Shown here in pieces: positions 1-7,913 of a stretch of DNA of 64,000 nucleotides (positions are counted from its first letter, which is position 1; every line of letters begins with the position of its first letter). Made by a program: the position numbers and the translations under genes. Source of the stretch: JTS-RE9 sp964649195 (lineage in GTDB: Bacteria > Planctomycetota > Phycisphaerae > Phycisphaerales > Phycisphaeraceae); assembly GCA_964649195.1 (NCBI GenBank), contig CAZYPK010000009.1, forward strand, positions 1 to 64,000. Reading direction: 5' to 3'. A model generated the notes under the pieces. The model was not told the origin of the DNA. It searched no databases and saw only the letters and a list, made by a program, of their open reading frames with translations.

Positions 1-35
1 CCGCGGACGGGCTTCGCAAACGAACGGCTCGGCGG

Positions 36-117
36 GAGCCTCGCCCTCCCATATGAGCCTCGCCCTCCCAGCGGGAACCTCGCCCTCCCATATGCTTTTA
101 CCCTGCCCCAGCCACCC
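36..117. repeat. Tandem CTCGCCCTCCCA repeat plus one arm of a GGGTGGCTGGGGC element
   Basis: The motif CTCGCCCTCCCA occurs three times between 49 and 90, twice followed by TATG. It is followed at 105-117 by GCCCCAGCCACCC, the right-hand arm of the inverted-repeat element seen complete at 3668-3803 and 47045-47160. The matching left arm is not seen and may lie before the window. One further CTCGCCCTCCC copy sits in the loop of the hairpin at 52481-52530. Confidence 0.7.
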
Positions 118-135
118 GGACGCCCAACATTTCCA

Positions 136-165
136 TTGACTACCCTTGCCCCAACCTGCTACATT
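136..165 (+). promoter_or_regulatory. Candidate sigma70-like promoter
   Basis: TTGACT (136-141) and TACATT (160-165) are separated by 18 bases and lie about 80 bases before the start codon of the LamG protein. The same -35 hexamer with the same 18-base spacing precedes the other PEP-CTERM gene (57291-57320). This is pattern matching only; no transcript data. Confidence 0.4.
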
Positions 166-246
166 GGGTGTCTGAAAGCGGTTTAACACCTGCGGTCCCG
201 ATCATTCACATGAACGGCTGCATCCCAACCATCGAAGGAGATTCCC

Positions 247-2034
247 GTGAGAAGTGGTCATCGCATCATTCTGGCTTCGGCGACGGTTTCGATGGCGGCG
301 GCGCTGGCGTCGCCCACCTTCGGCATCAATCTGACTTTTGACACCAACAGTTCCCGATCCTTCATCATCTACAAGCATGATGCCGAGGCGCTCGACCCTG
401 CCGCCGTGGAAGGCGTCCATGTCCGCAACCTCACCGTGGCGGGCAACAAGATTCCCAAGTCCTCCGCTCCCGGTTTCCAACTGGGCAGCGGCACCGTGTT
501 CCAGAACGGCGGCATCGGCACGGGCTTCAGCACCGGGAAAATGGGCATCGGCCGCATCGAAGACGCACGAACCACCACCATGACCCTCCAGAGCGCCACC
601 TTCGTCAGCCAGACGGAAACCACCGCCAATGCCGCCCTGAAAATGGACGGCCCCAGCATCATCCAAGCCGACTTCAGCCTTTCCTGGGTCGCCACCGGAG
701 CCTACGGCGCCCCCATCGTCGGGCGAATCTCCATCCCCCTCTCAGGCATCGTCGCCGGCACAGGATCCGCCACGGTCGAACTCAAAAATGTCCAGTGGCT
801 CGTGGACCTGGCCGGCACCAGCCCCGAATACCAGGCCCGGCCCTCTTTCGATGGCAAGGTCACCTTCACCAGCTCCGGCCCAACCTCCGCGACCCTCGCC
901 TCCACCAGCGTCCCCCTCAAAAATCCCTCCGGCGGCACGCTCACCATGCAGGCCGGCGACCGCTTCACCCTCAAGGGAACCCTCATCTTCACCGCCGACG
1001 CCAACTCGCCGGCCATGATCTCCTTCGACAACACCTATGCCGACCCCTACGGCGATGCGGTTTACAACGACGGTCCGGCGCGCTTCTACCGCCTCAACGA
1101 AGATGCCTTCCACACCCCGCTCTATTTTGACCCGGTGTCCGGCCCCTCCAACGAGGAGGAGTTTGACAACTTCCCCCCTAGCATCTACCGCACCGCTTTC
1201 GACAGCAGCGGCAACGGATACGACGGCCAATACGACGGCGAATACGTCGGCAATGTCACCCCCGAAGCCCCCACCGCCAATTACTCCCTCGGAACCGCCG
1301 CGTACTTCCCGCAGTTCTCCATCCCCCCCGACAGCTCATCCACTGAAATGCAGAACTTCGATACGCCGATTCAGCCCCTGAGCATCGGCGATGTCATCCT
1401 CGCCCCCAACAGTGAGGATGTTCAATTCGGCAACGAGAGCGGCGGGCAGGCATTCACCCTCGAAGCGTGGGTCTCCCCCGAAACATACCTGGGCATGGAG
1501 GGCAACTTCGCCTCCATCATCGACATGCAGGACGGCGATGGCAACGGCATGCGCTTCGGCATCACCAACAACGGCATCTTCATCAACGCCGGCGAAGGCG
1601 GCTCCGATGCCGCATTCGTCCTGGACGAGGGCGACCTTTTCGAGATCGGCGAGTTCTATCACCTCGCCGCCGTTTATCACGGCGACGACGAAGGCGGCCT
1701 GGAGTTCTTCATCAACGGCGTCAGCGTCGCGTCGATCCTCGACTTCTCCCTGCTCACCAACTCCGAAGATGGCTTCATCCGCATCGGAAACGACTTCTAC
1801 GGCTTCGCCCCCTTCATCGGCATCATCGATGAAGTGGCCATCTACAACTACGCCCTCTCGGCCCAGGCCATTTCCGATCATTTCAACGCCGGCGAAGACG
1901 ATTCCAGCTTCGTGCCTCTGATGGGCATCGAAGTGGATGAAAACTTCATCGAAGTGCCCGAACCCGCCACCGCATCGCTCGCGGCGCTGGCCGTCGCCGG
2001 CCTCGCCCTGCCGCGCCGACGCCGGCAAAGGTGA
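247..2034 (+). CDS. PEP-CTERM sorted exported protein with LamG (concanavalin-like) domain
   Basis: A 595-residue secreted protein. The start is GTG, preceded by GAAGGAG at 234-240. Residues 1-26 form a signal peptide ending SPTFG. The middle (about 385-545) is a LamG/concanavalin A-like lectin fold, recognisable from FTLEAWVSP, RFGITNNGIFINAG, YHLAAVYHGDDEGGLEFFINGV and IIDEVAIYNYALS. The C-terminus carries VPEPAT, a hydrophobic stretch and RRRRQR, the PEP-CTERM/exosortase-type sorting tail. Such proteins are exported and anchored or released at the outer surface. LamG domains usually bind glycans or other proteins; the ligand here is unknown. The N-terminal ~250 residues have no recognised domain. 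No exosortase gene is visible in the window. Confidence 0.85.
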   Translation: MRSGHRIILASATVSMAAALASPTFGINLTFDTNSSRSFIIYKHDAEALDPAAVEGVHVRNLTVAGNKIPKSSAPGFQLGSGTVFQNGGIGTGFSTGKMGIGRIEDARTTTMTLQSATFVSQTETTANAALKMDGPSIIQADFSLSWVATGAYGAPIVGRISIPLSGIVAGTGSATVELKNVQWLVDLAGTSPEYQARPSFDGKVTFTSSGPTSATLASTSVPLKNPSGGTLTMQAGDRFTLKGTLIFTADANSPAMISFDNTYADPYGDAVYNDGPARFYRLNEDAFHTPLYFDPVSGPSNEEEFDNFPPSIYRTAFDSSGNGYDGQYDGEYVGNVTPEAPTANYSLGTAAYFPQFSIPPDSSSTEMQNFDTPIQPLSIGDVILAPNSEDVQFGNESGGQAFTLEAWVSPETYLGMEGNFASIIDMQDGDGNGMRFGITNNGIFINAGEGGSDAAFVLDEGDLFEIGEFYHLAAVYHGDDEGGLEFFINGVSVASILDFSLLTNSEDGFIRIGNDFYGFAPFIGIIDEVAIYNYALSAQAISDHFNAGEDDSSFVPLMGIEVDENFIEVPEPATASLAALAVAGLALPRRRRQR

Positions 2035-2043
2035 TCGAAGCAC

Positions 2044-2216
2044 GAGCCGCGACTCAACGAGTCGCGGACGTGAACAGCCTGAAGGGGTGTCGATCGCGCG
2101 ATGGATGAACAGCATCGGTCGCGCGGCGGCAACCAAAGCGCGGCGTCCCGTGATCCTCCGCACGACGAACACGCCATTCTTGTCGCTCACGTCCGCGACG
2201 TGTTACGTCGCGGCTC
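2044..2216. repeat. ~170 bp element with self-palindromic terminal inverted repeats, copy A
   Basis: Left end: CCGCGACTC / GAGTCGCGG arms around AAC, then ACGT. Right end (2189-2216): the inverse, ending GTCGCGGCTC. Full copies also lie at 44745-44912 and 60777-60945, and partial ones at 59815-59865 and 60162-60182. The middle of this copy differs from the other two. It lies between the LamG gene and the sulfatase stop codon. No coding capacity is seen; it may be a non-autonomous mobile element or a BIME-like structure. Confidence 0.75.
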
Positions 2217-2228
2217 CTGTCCCAAGCC

Positions 2229-3617
2229 TCACCGCGCCTCCGCCCGCGCGTTCTCCCATCGCTGCCGCATCTGCTTCAGTGTCTGGCCGTGGCTTGCATC
2301 ACCGGCCAGGTTCTTCAGCTCGTGCGGATCATTCTTCAGATCGTAAAGCTCCTCATACAGCGGGTCGCTGTCGAGATAACGGGAATACTTCCACTGCCGC
2401 GTCCGCACCGATTCGCTGCGCGGGATGCCCGGGTGTTTGAAGTGGTGTTCGTGGAACACCTCGCTTCGCCATCCTTGCACATCCTCCCCCCGCACCAGTC
2501 GCCACAGGCTCTTGCCCTGCATCCGTTCATCAGGCTTGAGGGCCGCCGCTTCGAGGATGGTCGGGGCCAGGTCGATGTTGAGGACGTACTCGCTGCGCCG
2601 CCTGCCGCGCGCGGCTTCCGGCAGGCGCGGGTCATGGATGATCAGCGGCACGCGAATGGACACATCGTGGCCCAGCCACTTGCCGGCCAGACCGTAGTCG
2701 CCCAGAAAAAAGCCGTTGTCGCTGGTGAAGATGATGATGGTGTTCCCGTCCATCTTCAGTTCGCGCAGCCTGGCGATCATGCGGCCGATGTTCGCGTCCA
2801 TGCCGGTGATGAGGCGGTAATACGCCTTGACCGATTGCTGAAAATGGTCCGGCGTGGAGAACCGCTGCGTCCAGCGAACGCGATTCTCCGACTTGCGCAG
2901 AAACTCCGGCAGCGCATCGTGATACTTCCTCTCCGCACCGATGGGCATCGGAATCCGCACCTCCGCATAAAGCGATGCAAGGTCCGGGTCGTAATGGAAC
3001 GGCTCCTTCTTGTCTTCATCCTGCACATGAGCCGCCTTGAAGCTCACCGAAAGACACCACGGCCTGCCATCGCCTTTCGCGCCGCCTTCGAGAAACTCGA
3101 TCGCCTGGTCGCCCATGATGTTGGTCAGGTGTTTGACCGTGCCATCGGGCTGCGGCACGCGGTAGCGGCCCTGGCCGGGGAAGGTTTTGTCGTAGTGGAA
3201 ATAGTTTCCGGGAGGCGAGCCGACGCCCCACTTGCCGATGAACCCGACGCGGTAGCCCGATTCCTTGAGCCTGCCGACATAGGTTTTGGCCAGTTCATCG
3301 GGGGTGAACATGGTGCGGAAGTCGATGATGCCATGCCGCGCCGCGTACTGGCCGCGAAGGATCGAGGCGCGGCTGGTCATGCAGATCGAGGTGGTGACGA
3401 AGGCGTTGTCGAACGTCGTCCCGCGGCGGCTGAGCGAATCGAGGTGAGGCGTTTGGATGATCTTGTCGCCCATGCAGCCGAGCGTGTCGAACCGCTGATC
3501 ATCGCTGAGGAGGAAGAGAATGTTGGGCCGCGTTGCATCGGCGGCATGGGCGCGCGAAAGCGGAGAAACACCCACGAACGACAGCGCCGCGATGATCGAA
3601 AGGGCAAGCCGAAACAT
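2229..3617 (-). CDS. Exported sulfatase (arylsulfatase/alkaline phosphatase superfamily)
   Basis: A 462-residue protein with a signal peptide (about 1-25, ending RAHAADA) and a full sulfatase fold. Metal-binding DD (39-40) lies in NILFLLSDDQ. The formylglycine site is C79-M-T-S-R83, followed by ASILRGQYAARHG. The second metal site is IIIFTSDNGFFLGDYGLAGKW. Such enzymes hydrolyse sulfate esters, often of algal polysaccharides, in the periplasm. The active-site motif has Thr where the classic CxPxR motif has Pro, which occurs in some planctomycete families. The Cys must be converted to formylglycine by a maturase not present here. Substrate unknown. A possible Shine-Dalgarno, AGGAGG, lies just upstream of the start. 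Confidence 0.9.
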   Translation of the reverse strand: MFRLALSIIAALSFVGVSPLSRAHAADATRPNILFLLSDDQRFDTLGCMGDKIIQTPHLDSLSRRGTTFDNAFVTTSICMTSRASILRGQYAARHGIIDFRTMFTPDELAKTYVGRLKESGYRVGFIGKWGVGSPPGNYFHYDKTFPGQGRYRVPQPDGTVKHLTNIMGDQAIEFLEGGAKGDGRPWCLSVSFKAAHVQDEDKKEPFHYDPDLASLYAEVRIPMPIGAERKYHDALPEFLRKSENRVRWTQRFSTPDHFQQSVKAYYRLITGMDANIGRMIARLRELKMDGNTIIIFTSDNGFFLGDYGLAGKWLGHDVSIRVPLIIHDPRLPEAARGRRRSEYVLNIDLAPTILEAAALKPDERMQGKSLWRLVRGEDVQGWRSEVFHEHHFKHPGIPRSESVRTRQWKYSRYLDSDPLYEELYDLKNDPHELKNLAGDASHGQTLKQMRQRWENARAEAR

Positions 3618-3667
3618 GGGAACCTCCTAACTCGGTGTGACCATCTTTTGTGGCAAGATTGTATTCC

Positions 3668-3803
3668 GGGTGGCTGGGGCTGAGTCCGCGAAGCCCCGGC
3701 AAGAGGAGCCGGGAGAGCCAAAGGAGCCGGGGGAGCCGGGGAAGCCGGGGGAGCCGGGGAAGCCGGGGGAGCCGGGGCGTCGAAGACTCCGCCCCAGCCA
3801 CCC
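3668..3803. repeat. Inverted-repeat element (GGGTGGCTGGGGC arms) with internal tandem repeat
   Basis: Perfect 13 bp arms GGGTGGCTGGGGC (3668-3680) and GCCCCAGCCACCC (3791-3803) enclose about 110 bases. The interior includes a tandem array (about 3719-3777) of an 18 bp unit alternating GGGGAGCCGG and GGAAGCCGG. A second copy with the same arms and a different interior is at 47045-47160. It lies in the divergent gap between the sulfatase and rpiB. Confidence 0.75.
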
Positions 3804-3867
3804 GACGATTGCTCTTTCCCGACGGTTGACGATAATGCATCCGCGATTCCGCAACGAGCCAATCATC

Positions 3868-4317
3868 ATGAAAATCGCCATCGCCTGCGACCATGGGGGC
3901 TTCCCGCTCAAGAGCACCATCATGGATGTCGTCACCCGGCTGGGCCACGAGGTGGTCGATCTGGGGGCCTACCAGAACGACCCGCAGGACGACTACCCCG
4001 ACTTCGCACGCTACGTCGGCCAGGCGATCCAGCACCGACAGGCCGACCGGGGCATCCTCATCTGCGGCTCGGGCGTCGGTGCCTGCGTGGCGGCCAACAA
4101 GATCAAGGGCGTCCGCGCCTGCGTCTGCCACGATGTTTACTCGGCGGCGCAGGGCGTGGAACACGATGACCTGAACATCCTCTGCCTGGGCGGCCGCATC
4201 GTCGGCGAGGAAACCGTCAAGGTGCTCGTCAAAGCCTTCATCACCGCGAACTTCTCAGGTGAAGAACGACACCGGCGAAGACTCGACAAGGTGCTGGCGA
4301 TCGAAGCGGCAAGGTGA
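3868..4317 (+). CDS. rpiB: Ribose-5-phosphate isomerase B
   Basis: Interconverts ribose 5-phosphate and ribulose 5-phosphate in the pentose phosphate pathway; cytosolic. Starting at ATG 3868 gives 149 residues, the family length, beginning MKIAIACDHGG. The upstream in-frame extension runs through a repeat element and is not protein-like. Catalytic Cys66 lies in ILICGSGVGACVAANK, at the same number as in the E. coli enzyme. The phosphate-binding CDHGG (7-11), the HDVYSA segment and NILCLGGR are all present. It converges with the PfkB kinase gene, so they are not an operon, although both act on sugars. Some homologues act on allose or galactose phosphates. Confidence 0.93.
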   Translation: MKIAIACDHGGFPLKSTIMDVVTRLGHEVVDLGAYQNDPQDDYPDFARYVGQAIQHRQADRGILICGSGVGACVAANKIKGVRACVCHDVYSAAQGVEHDDLNILCLGGRIVGEETVKVLVKAFITANFSGEERHRRRLDKVLAIEAAR

Positions 4318-4356
4318 GCGAAAGCGAGATCTGAAAACATCGTGCGCCTCGCATTG

Positions 4357-4392
4357 ATTTCCTGTTTTCCTGCTTTCCTGATTTCCTGGTTT
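4357..4392. repeat. Degenerate TTTCCTGN octamer tandem repeat
   Basis: Four consecutive units of TTTCCTG plus one variable base lie in the convergent gap between rpiB and the PfkB kinase. It resembles the simple tandem arrays in other gaps of this window, which are mostly 7-base units. Confidence 0.6.
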
Positions 4393-4395
4393 GAT

Positions 4396-5298
4396 TCACA
4401 CCCCCATCATTCCGCGATATTGGCCGAACCTCTCATCGAGATGAACCCTTTCGATCTGCTTCATCCGCTCCAGGCTGAACGCCTCGATGTTGTAGCTGGC
4501 CACGATCGTGCCATAGGCCATCGCGGTACGGAGACCTTGCAATGAAAGATCGCCCGTTGCCGCCATGTGGCCCATCATGCCGCCGGCAAAGCTGTCGCCG
4601 GCGCCGGTGGGATCGATGACATCCCGCGCGGGAAACGCAGGCAGCACCACCTCGCCATCCTTGTGTACCAGCAGCGAGCCATGCTCGCCCTTTTTGATGA
4701 CCACGAACCTGGGGCCGAGCTTGAGAATCGCATCGGCGGCGCGGATGAGATTGCTCTGCTCCGTGAGCATGATCGCTTCGGAATCGTTGAGCACCAGGCC
4801 ATCGATCTTCCTGAGCAGCTCCAGCAGCGTCGCCCGCTCGGTTTCGATCCACAGATCCATCGTGTCCGCCACGGCCAGCCTGCGATGCGGAAAGTTCGCC
4901 AGCAGCTCAAGCTGCCCGCCCGGATGCGTGTTGGCCAGGAAAACATACTGGCTGTCCCGATACTGATGCGGCACCGGCGGCAACGACTCGGCCAGCACGT
5001 TCAGCTCCACGCTCAGCGTGTCGCGCCGGTTCATGTTCTCGTGATACTTGCCGCGCCAGCGGAACGTCCTGCTGCCCGCGCGATGCTCCAGCCCCGCCAT
5101 GTCGATGCGGAACCGGCGGAACGTATCGAGAAAATGAGGCGGAAAATCCTCGCCCACCGCCGCGACCAGACGCACCGGCGTGAAGAACGAGGCGGCGGCG
5201 GCGAAGTAAACACACGAGCCGCCCAGCACATCCTCGGCATCGCCGGTGGGTGCGTGAACGGAGTCGATGCCGATGGAGCCGGTGACGATCAGAGGCAT
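4396..5298 (-). CDS. PfkB-family carbohydrate (ribokinase-like) kinase
   Basis: A 300-residue cytosolic ATP-dependent sugar or nucleoside kinase. The N-terminal PfkB signature is in GSIGIDSV and LGGSCVYFAAAASFF; the C-terminal signature is DPTGAGDSFAGGMMG, whose Asp is the catalytic base. It resembles planctomycete PfkB proteins annotated as adenosine or sugar kinases. The sequence alone does not give the substrate. Its 3' end faces rpiB across 78 bases that hold only an 8-base repeat. The gene upstream on the same strand is the toxin of a toxin-antitoxin pair, 11 bases away, but a functional link is unlikely. Confidence 0.88.
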   Translation of the reverse strand: MPLIVTGSIGIDSVHAPTGDAEDVLGGSCVYFAAAASFFTPVRLVAAVGEDFPPHFLDTFRRFRIDMAGLEHRAGSRTFRWRGKYHENMNRRDTLSVELNVLAESLPPVPHQYRDSQYVFLANTHPGGQLELLANFPHRRLAVADTMDLWIETERATLLELLRKIDGLVLNDSEAIMLTEQSNLIRAADAILKLGPRFVVIKKGEHGSLLVHKDGEVVLPAFPARDVIDPTGAGDSFAGGMMGHMAATGDLSLQGLRTAMAYGTIVASYNIEAFSLERMKQIERVHLDERFGQYRGMMGV

Positions 5299-5309
5299 GG
5301 GAAGTTCCG

Positions 5310-5675
5310 CTAGTGAAGGTTTCGCAAACGAATGTGATCGGGATCGACCACGTAATGAACGGCATCATCCCATGTGGGATGGGCCAGGAGCAACACACTC
5401 AAAAGCCAAAGCCAGGTGCCAGGCGACTCCGGCAGATTCTTCGCACGCAGCGTGACGACGGCGTGCGGAAAGACGATGCCCGCCAGTTCGAGCTCGCGCG
5501 TGAACCCACGGTCAGCAGTGATGACATGACGCTGCTGGGCGATGGCGAACAGCCCCACCTCCGGATCGGTGGCCGCGGAAGGCAGCCGGTCCATGACGCT
5601 GATCACATCATGCCCCGCACTTTCAAGGAAAGCCGCCACCGTGGAACCCATGTTGGCATCAAGCAGAATCCGCAT
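5310..5675 (-). CDS. DUF5615 PIN-like toxin
   Basis: A 121-residue protein of the DUF5615/Mut7-C-like PIN group, predicted metal-dependent RNases acting as toxins. The N-terminal MRILLDANMG carries the first acidic residue. DPEVGLFAIAQQRHVITADRGFTREL carries the typical central motif with TADRGF. Its ATG overlaps the stop of the upstream DUF433 gene as TGATG, so the two are translationally coupled. The pairing with DUF433 and the order antitoxin then toxin are the standard arrangement. Activity is inferred from family and context. Confidence 0.85.
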   Translation of the reverse strand: MRILLDANMGSTVAAFLESAGHDVISVMDRLPSAATDPEVGLFAIAQQRHVITADRGFTRELELAGIVFPHAVVTLRAKNLPESPGTWLWLLSVLLLAHPTWDDAVHYVVDPDHIRLRNLH

Positions 5676-6046
5676 CAGATGCCGGCGGCCTCATGGGCGT
5701 GGAGAAGTTCGAGAAGCACCGGCTGGCTCAGCCGCACCGCCATCGCAACCAGCCGCGACTCCGTTTCGGTCCAGTCCGCCAGCGTGTCACGCAGCCCCGC
5801 GATGTCGTGATTCTCCTCCAGCAGCCCGGCGAAATCGTGAAGGAACCGCCGGGCCCAGACGACGGCGGCCTGCACATCAAGCTCGACCATCCCCGGATGC
5901 TGATCGATGACCTGCCGGGGCGTCATGCCCGAAACCAGCATCGCCACGACATGATCCACCGTGACCCGCTGCCCGGCGACCCTGGGCCGGCCGCTGATCA
6001 CATGCGGAGTCTTTTCGATGCGTTTCAGGAGGGAATCTTCGTTCAT
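5675..6046 (-). CDS. DUF433 antitoxin
   Basis: A 123-residue protein from ATG 6046 (MNEDSLLKRIEKTPHVISGRPRV). The DUF433 core is recognisable: SGRPRVAGQRVTVDHVVAML, a short helix-turn-helix-like segment, then GMTPRQVIDQHPGMVELDVQAAVVWA. It is partner to the DUF5615 PIN-like toxin immediately downstream. Usual DUF433 antitoxins are 70-90 residues. This one has about 40 extra C-terminal residues (DWTETESRLVAMAVRLSQPVLLELL), perhaps the toxin-binding part. It probably represses its own operon, as is common for such antitoxins. Confidence 0.82.
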   Translation of the reverse strand: MNEDSLLKRIEKTPHVISGRPRVAGQRVTVDHVVAMLVSGMTPRQVIDQHPGMVELDVQAAVVWARRFLHDFAGLLEENHDIAGLRDTLADWTETESRLVAMAVRLSQPVLLELLHAHEAAGI

Positions 6047-6085
6047 GGTGAAAGTATAGCGGTATGGGGGCGGACACACGATGGA

Positions 6086-7756
6086 TTATGTCGAGCAGTA
6101 AATCAGGCAACGATTGATGCGTTCGAGCGTCGAAGCCTTGCCCAGGATCGCCAGCGTGTCGTGGATCGCCGGGCTGACCGTGGCCCCGGTGACGGCCACG
6201 CGCAGGGGCTGGGCGATGTCGCCCATGCCGCGTCCGGTTTCCTTCGCATGAGTCTCGATGGCCGCGTGAATCACCGCAGGTTCCCACGCATCGATTGCGG
6301 CGAAAACCTTCTCCATCTCATGCAGCGCCGCCACACCCGCCCCGTCATTTTTCCGCAGCACCTTATCGACCGCCTTGGCGTCGAACGCGATCGCATCATC
6401 GGCGATGAAGAAAAACCTGCCCAGCACGAAGGGATCGTTGAGCGTCTCGCTGCGCTCGCGATAGGCCCCGGCGAAGGCGGGGAAATGCGATCCCAGCCTG
6501 ACGATGGCTGTCGGGTGGTACTCGAGGCCATAGGTGTGCAGCTTCGCCGCGAATTCCTCCGGCGGCAAAGCCCGCAGCGTTTCGCCGTTGAACGACTTCA
6601 GCTTCACGCGATCGAACTTCGAATTGCTCCTGCCCACGCGATCGAAGCTGAACCTCCCGATCAAGAACGGCAGATCGAATCGTTCGACATTCTCACCGGG
6701 GTTCCAGCCCAGCAGCGCGATGTAGTTGAGGATGACGCCGGGCAGGTAGCCGCTCCTGCGAAAGTCCGCGACATCGATTTCGGGCAGCGCGACATCAAGC
6801 TTCGCCGCGATCGCCAGGGCGATTTCCATTTCATCGTTCTTCTTGTCGAGGAACTGTCTGTATTTTGCTTCGTCGATTCCGGGCAGACCCGCGGACGGGA
6901 GTCCGTGGGCTTTGGCCGCCGCCCGCGCCGCCTTCGCCTTGTCGCGCTTGCTCATCTTGCTGCCGTCGGCGTTGAAGATCAGCGGCAGGTGCGCGTAGGT
7001 CGGCCTCGCAAAACCCAGAGCATCCTGCAGCGCGACGTGCCTGGGCGTGTTGCTCAGATGTTCCTGGGCGCGGATCACATGGGTCACACCCATCAACGCA
7101 TCATCGACCACGACGGCGAAGTGATAGGTCGGAAAGCCATCGCCTTTGAAGATGACGAAATCCTCAAGCTGCTGAGCCTTGACCACGACTTCGCCGAGCA
7201 CCTGATCGTGGACCACCACATCCTGCCCGCTGGTGCGGAAGCGGATGACGAACGGCTTGCCCTGGGCTTTCCATGCGTCCTTCTGCTCCTGGGTGGCGGC
7301 GATCATCTCGCTGCCGTCGTAGCGATAGTCGCGTTTTTCCGCTTTCGCTGCATCGCGTGCGGCGGCCAGTTCCGCGGCTGTTTTGAAACATTCATACGCC
7401 CTGCCGCCGGCCAGAAGCTGATCGCAATACTTGCGGTAGATGTCCAGCCGTTGGCTTTGGAAGTAGGGTGCGCGGTCGCCGATCTGCGAGGCGTAAGGAT
7501 CCTCCGCATTGGCATCGGGGCCTTGGTCCCAGTCGATGCCCAGCCACTTGAGGTCTTCGAGGATGCCGCGTGTGGATTGCGGGGTTGACCGGGCCTGGTC
7601 GGTGTCCTCGATGCGGATAATGAACTGGCTACCCCCGGAAGCATGATGCCGGGCATAAGCCCAGTTGAAGAGCGCGGTGCGGGCGCCGCCCACGTGCAGG
7701 GCGCCGGTGGGACTGGGGGCGAAACGTGTGACGACTTTGGATGCACCCTCTGACAT
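6086..7756 (-). CDS. gltX: Glutamyl-tRNA synthetase
   Basis: Charges tRNA-Glu (possibly tRNA-Gln as well) with glutamate; essential, cytosolic. The class I HIGH motif is HVGG at 21-24 within FAPSPTGALHVGGARTALFNW. KMSKR is at 267-271. Also present are RIEDTDQARS and DDALMGVTHVIRAQEHLSNT. At 556 residues it exceeds the usual 470-500. The extra ~60 residues just after KMSKR (KAARAAAKAHGLPSAGLPG onward) form an insertion between the catalytic core and the helical anticodon-binding region. The C-terminal anticodon-binding domain is complete. It is divergent from the NrtA-like gene across 157 bases. Confidence 0.95.
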   Translation of the reverse strand: MSEGASKVVTRFAPSPTGALHVGGARTALFNWAYARHHASGGSQFIIRIEDTDQARSTPQSTRGILEDLKWLGIDWDQGPDANAEDPYASQIGDRAPYFQSQRLDIYRKYCDQLLAGGRAYECFKTAAELAAARDAAKAEKRDYRYDGSEMIAATQEQKDAWKAQGKPFVIRFRTSGQDVVVHDQVLGEVVVKAQQLEDFVIFKGDGFPTYHFAVVVDDALMGVTHVIRAQEHLSNTPRHVALQDALGFARPTYAHLPLIFNADGSKMSKRDKAKAARAAAKAHGLPSAGLPGIDEAKYRQFLDKKNDEMEIALAIAAKLDVALPEIDVADFRRSGYLPGVILNYIALLGWNPGENVERFDLPFLIGRFSFDRVGRSNSKFDRVKLKSFNGETLRALPPEEFAAKLHTYGLEYHPTAIVRLGSHFPAFAGAYRERSETLNDPFVLGRFFFIADDAIAFDAKAVDKVLRKNDGAGVAALHEMEKVFAAIDAWEPAVIHAAIETHAKETGRGMGDIAQPLRVAVTGATVSPAIHDTLAILGKASTLERINRCLIYCST

Positions 7757-7899
7757 GGGGGCGGATTGTAGCGAATGATCTTTTCGACGCGCAGGAAACG
7801 GTCAATGGCCGCGTTGATGGAGCGTCACTGCGCAGCGGGCGCGCAGCAGGCCGTCACTTTGCCCGAAATCCGAAGGTGGCATGAAGGTTGTATGGCGAT

Positions 7900-7906
7900 G
7901 GAGGTG
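7900..7906 (+). promoter_or_regulatory. Ribosome binding site deciding the NrtA-like start
   Basis: GGAGGTG seven bases before ATG 7914 supports a start that gives a protein without an export signal. Confidence 0.7.
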
Positions 7907-7913
7907 TTGAATC

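Noticed and set aside
1336..2190. 284-codon minus-strand frame antisense to the LamG gene
   Set aside because: A typical high-GC shadow frame; the plus strand carries a signal peptide, a LamG domain and a sorting tail.
3637..3867. In-frame extension upstream of rpiB
   Set aside because: It is Gly/Glu/Pro repeat translated from the GGGTGGCTGGGGC element. RpiB proteins start at MKIAIACDHGG.
5693..7588. 631-codon plus-strand frame antisense to gltX and DUF433
   Set aside because: His/Arg-rich shadow without any domain; the minus strand encodes GltX with HVGG and KMSKR.
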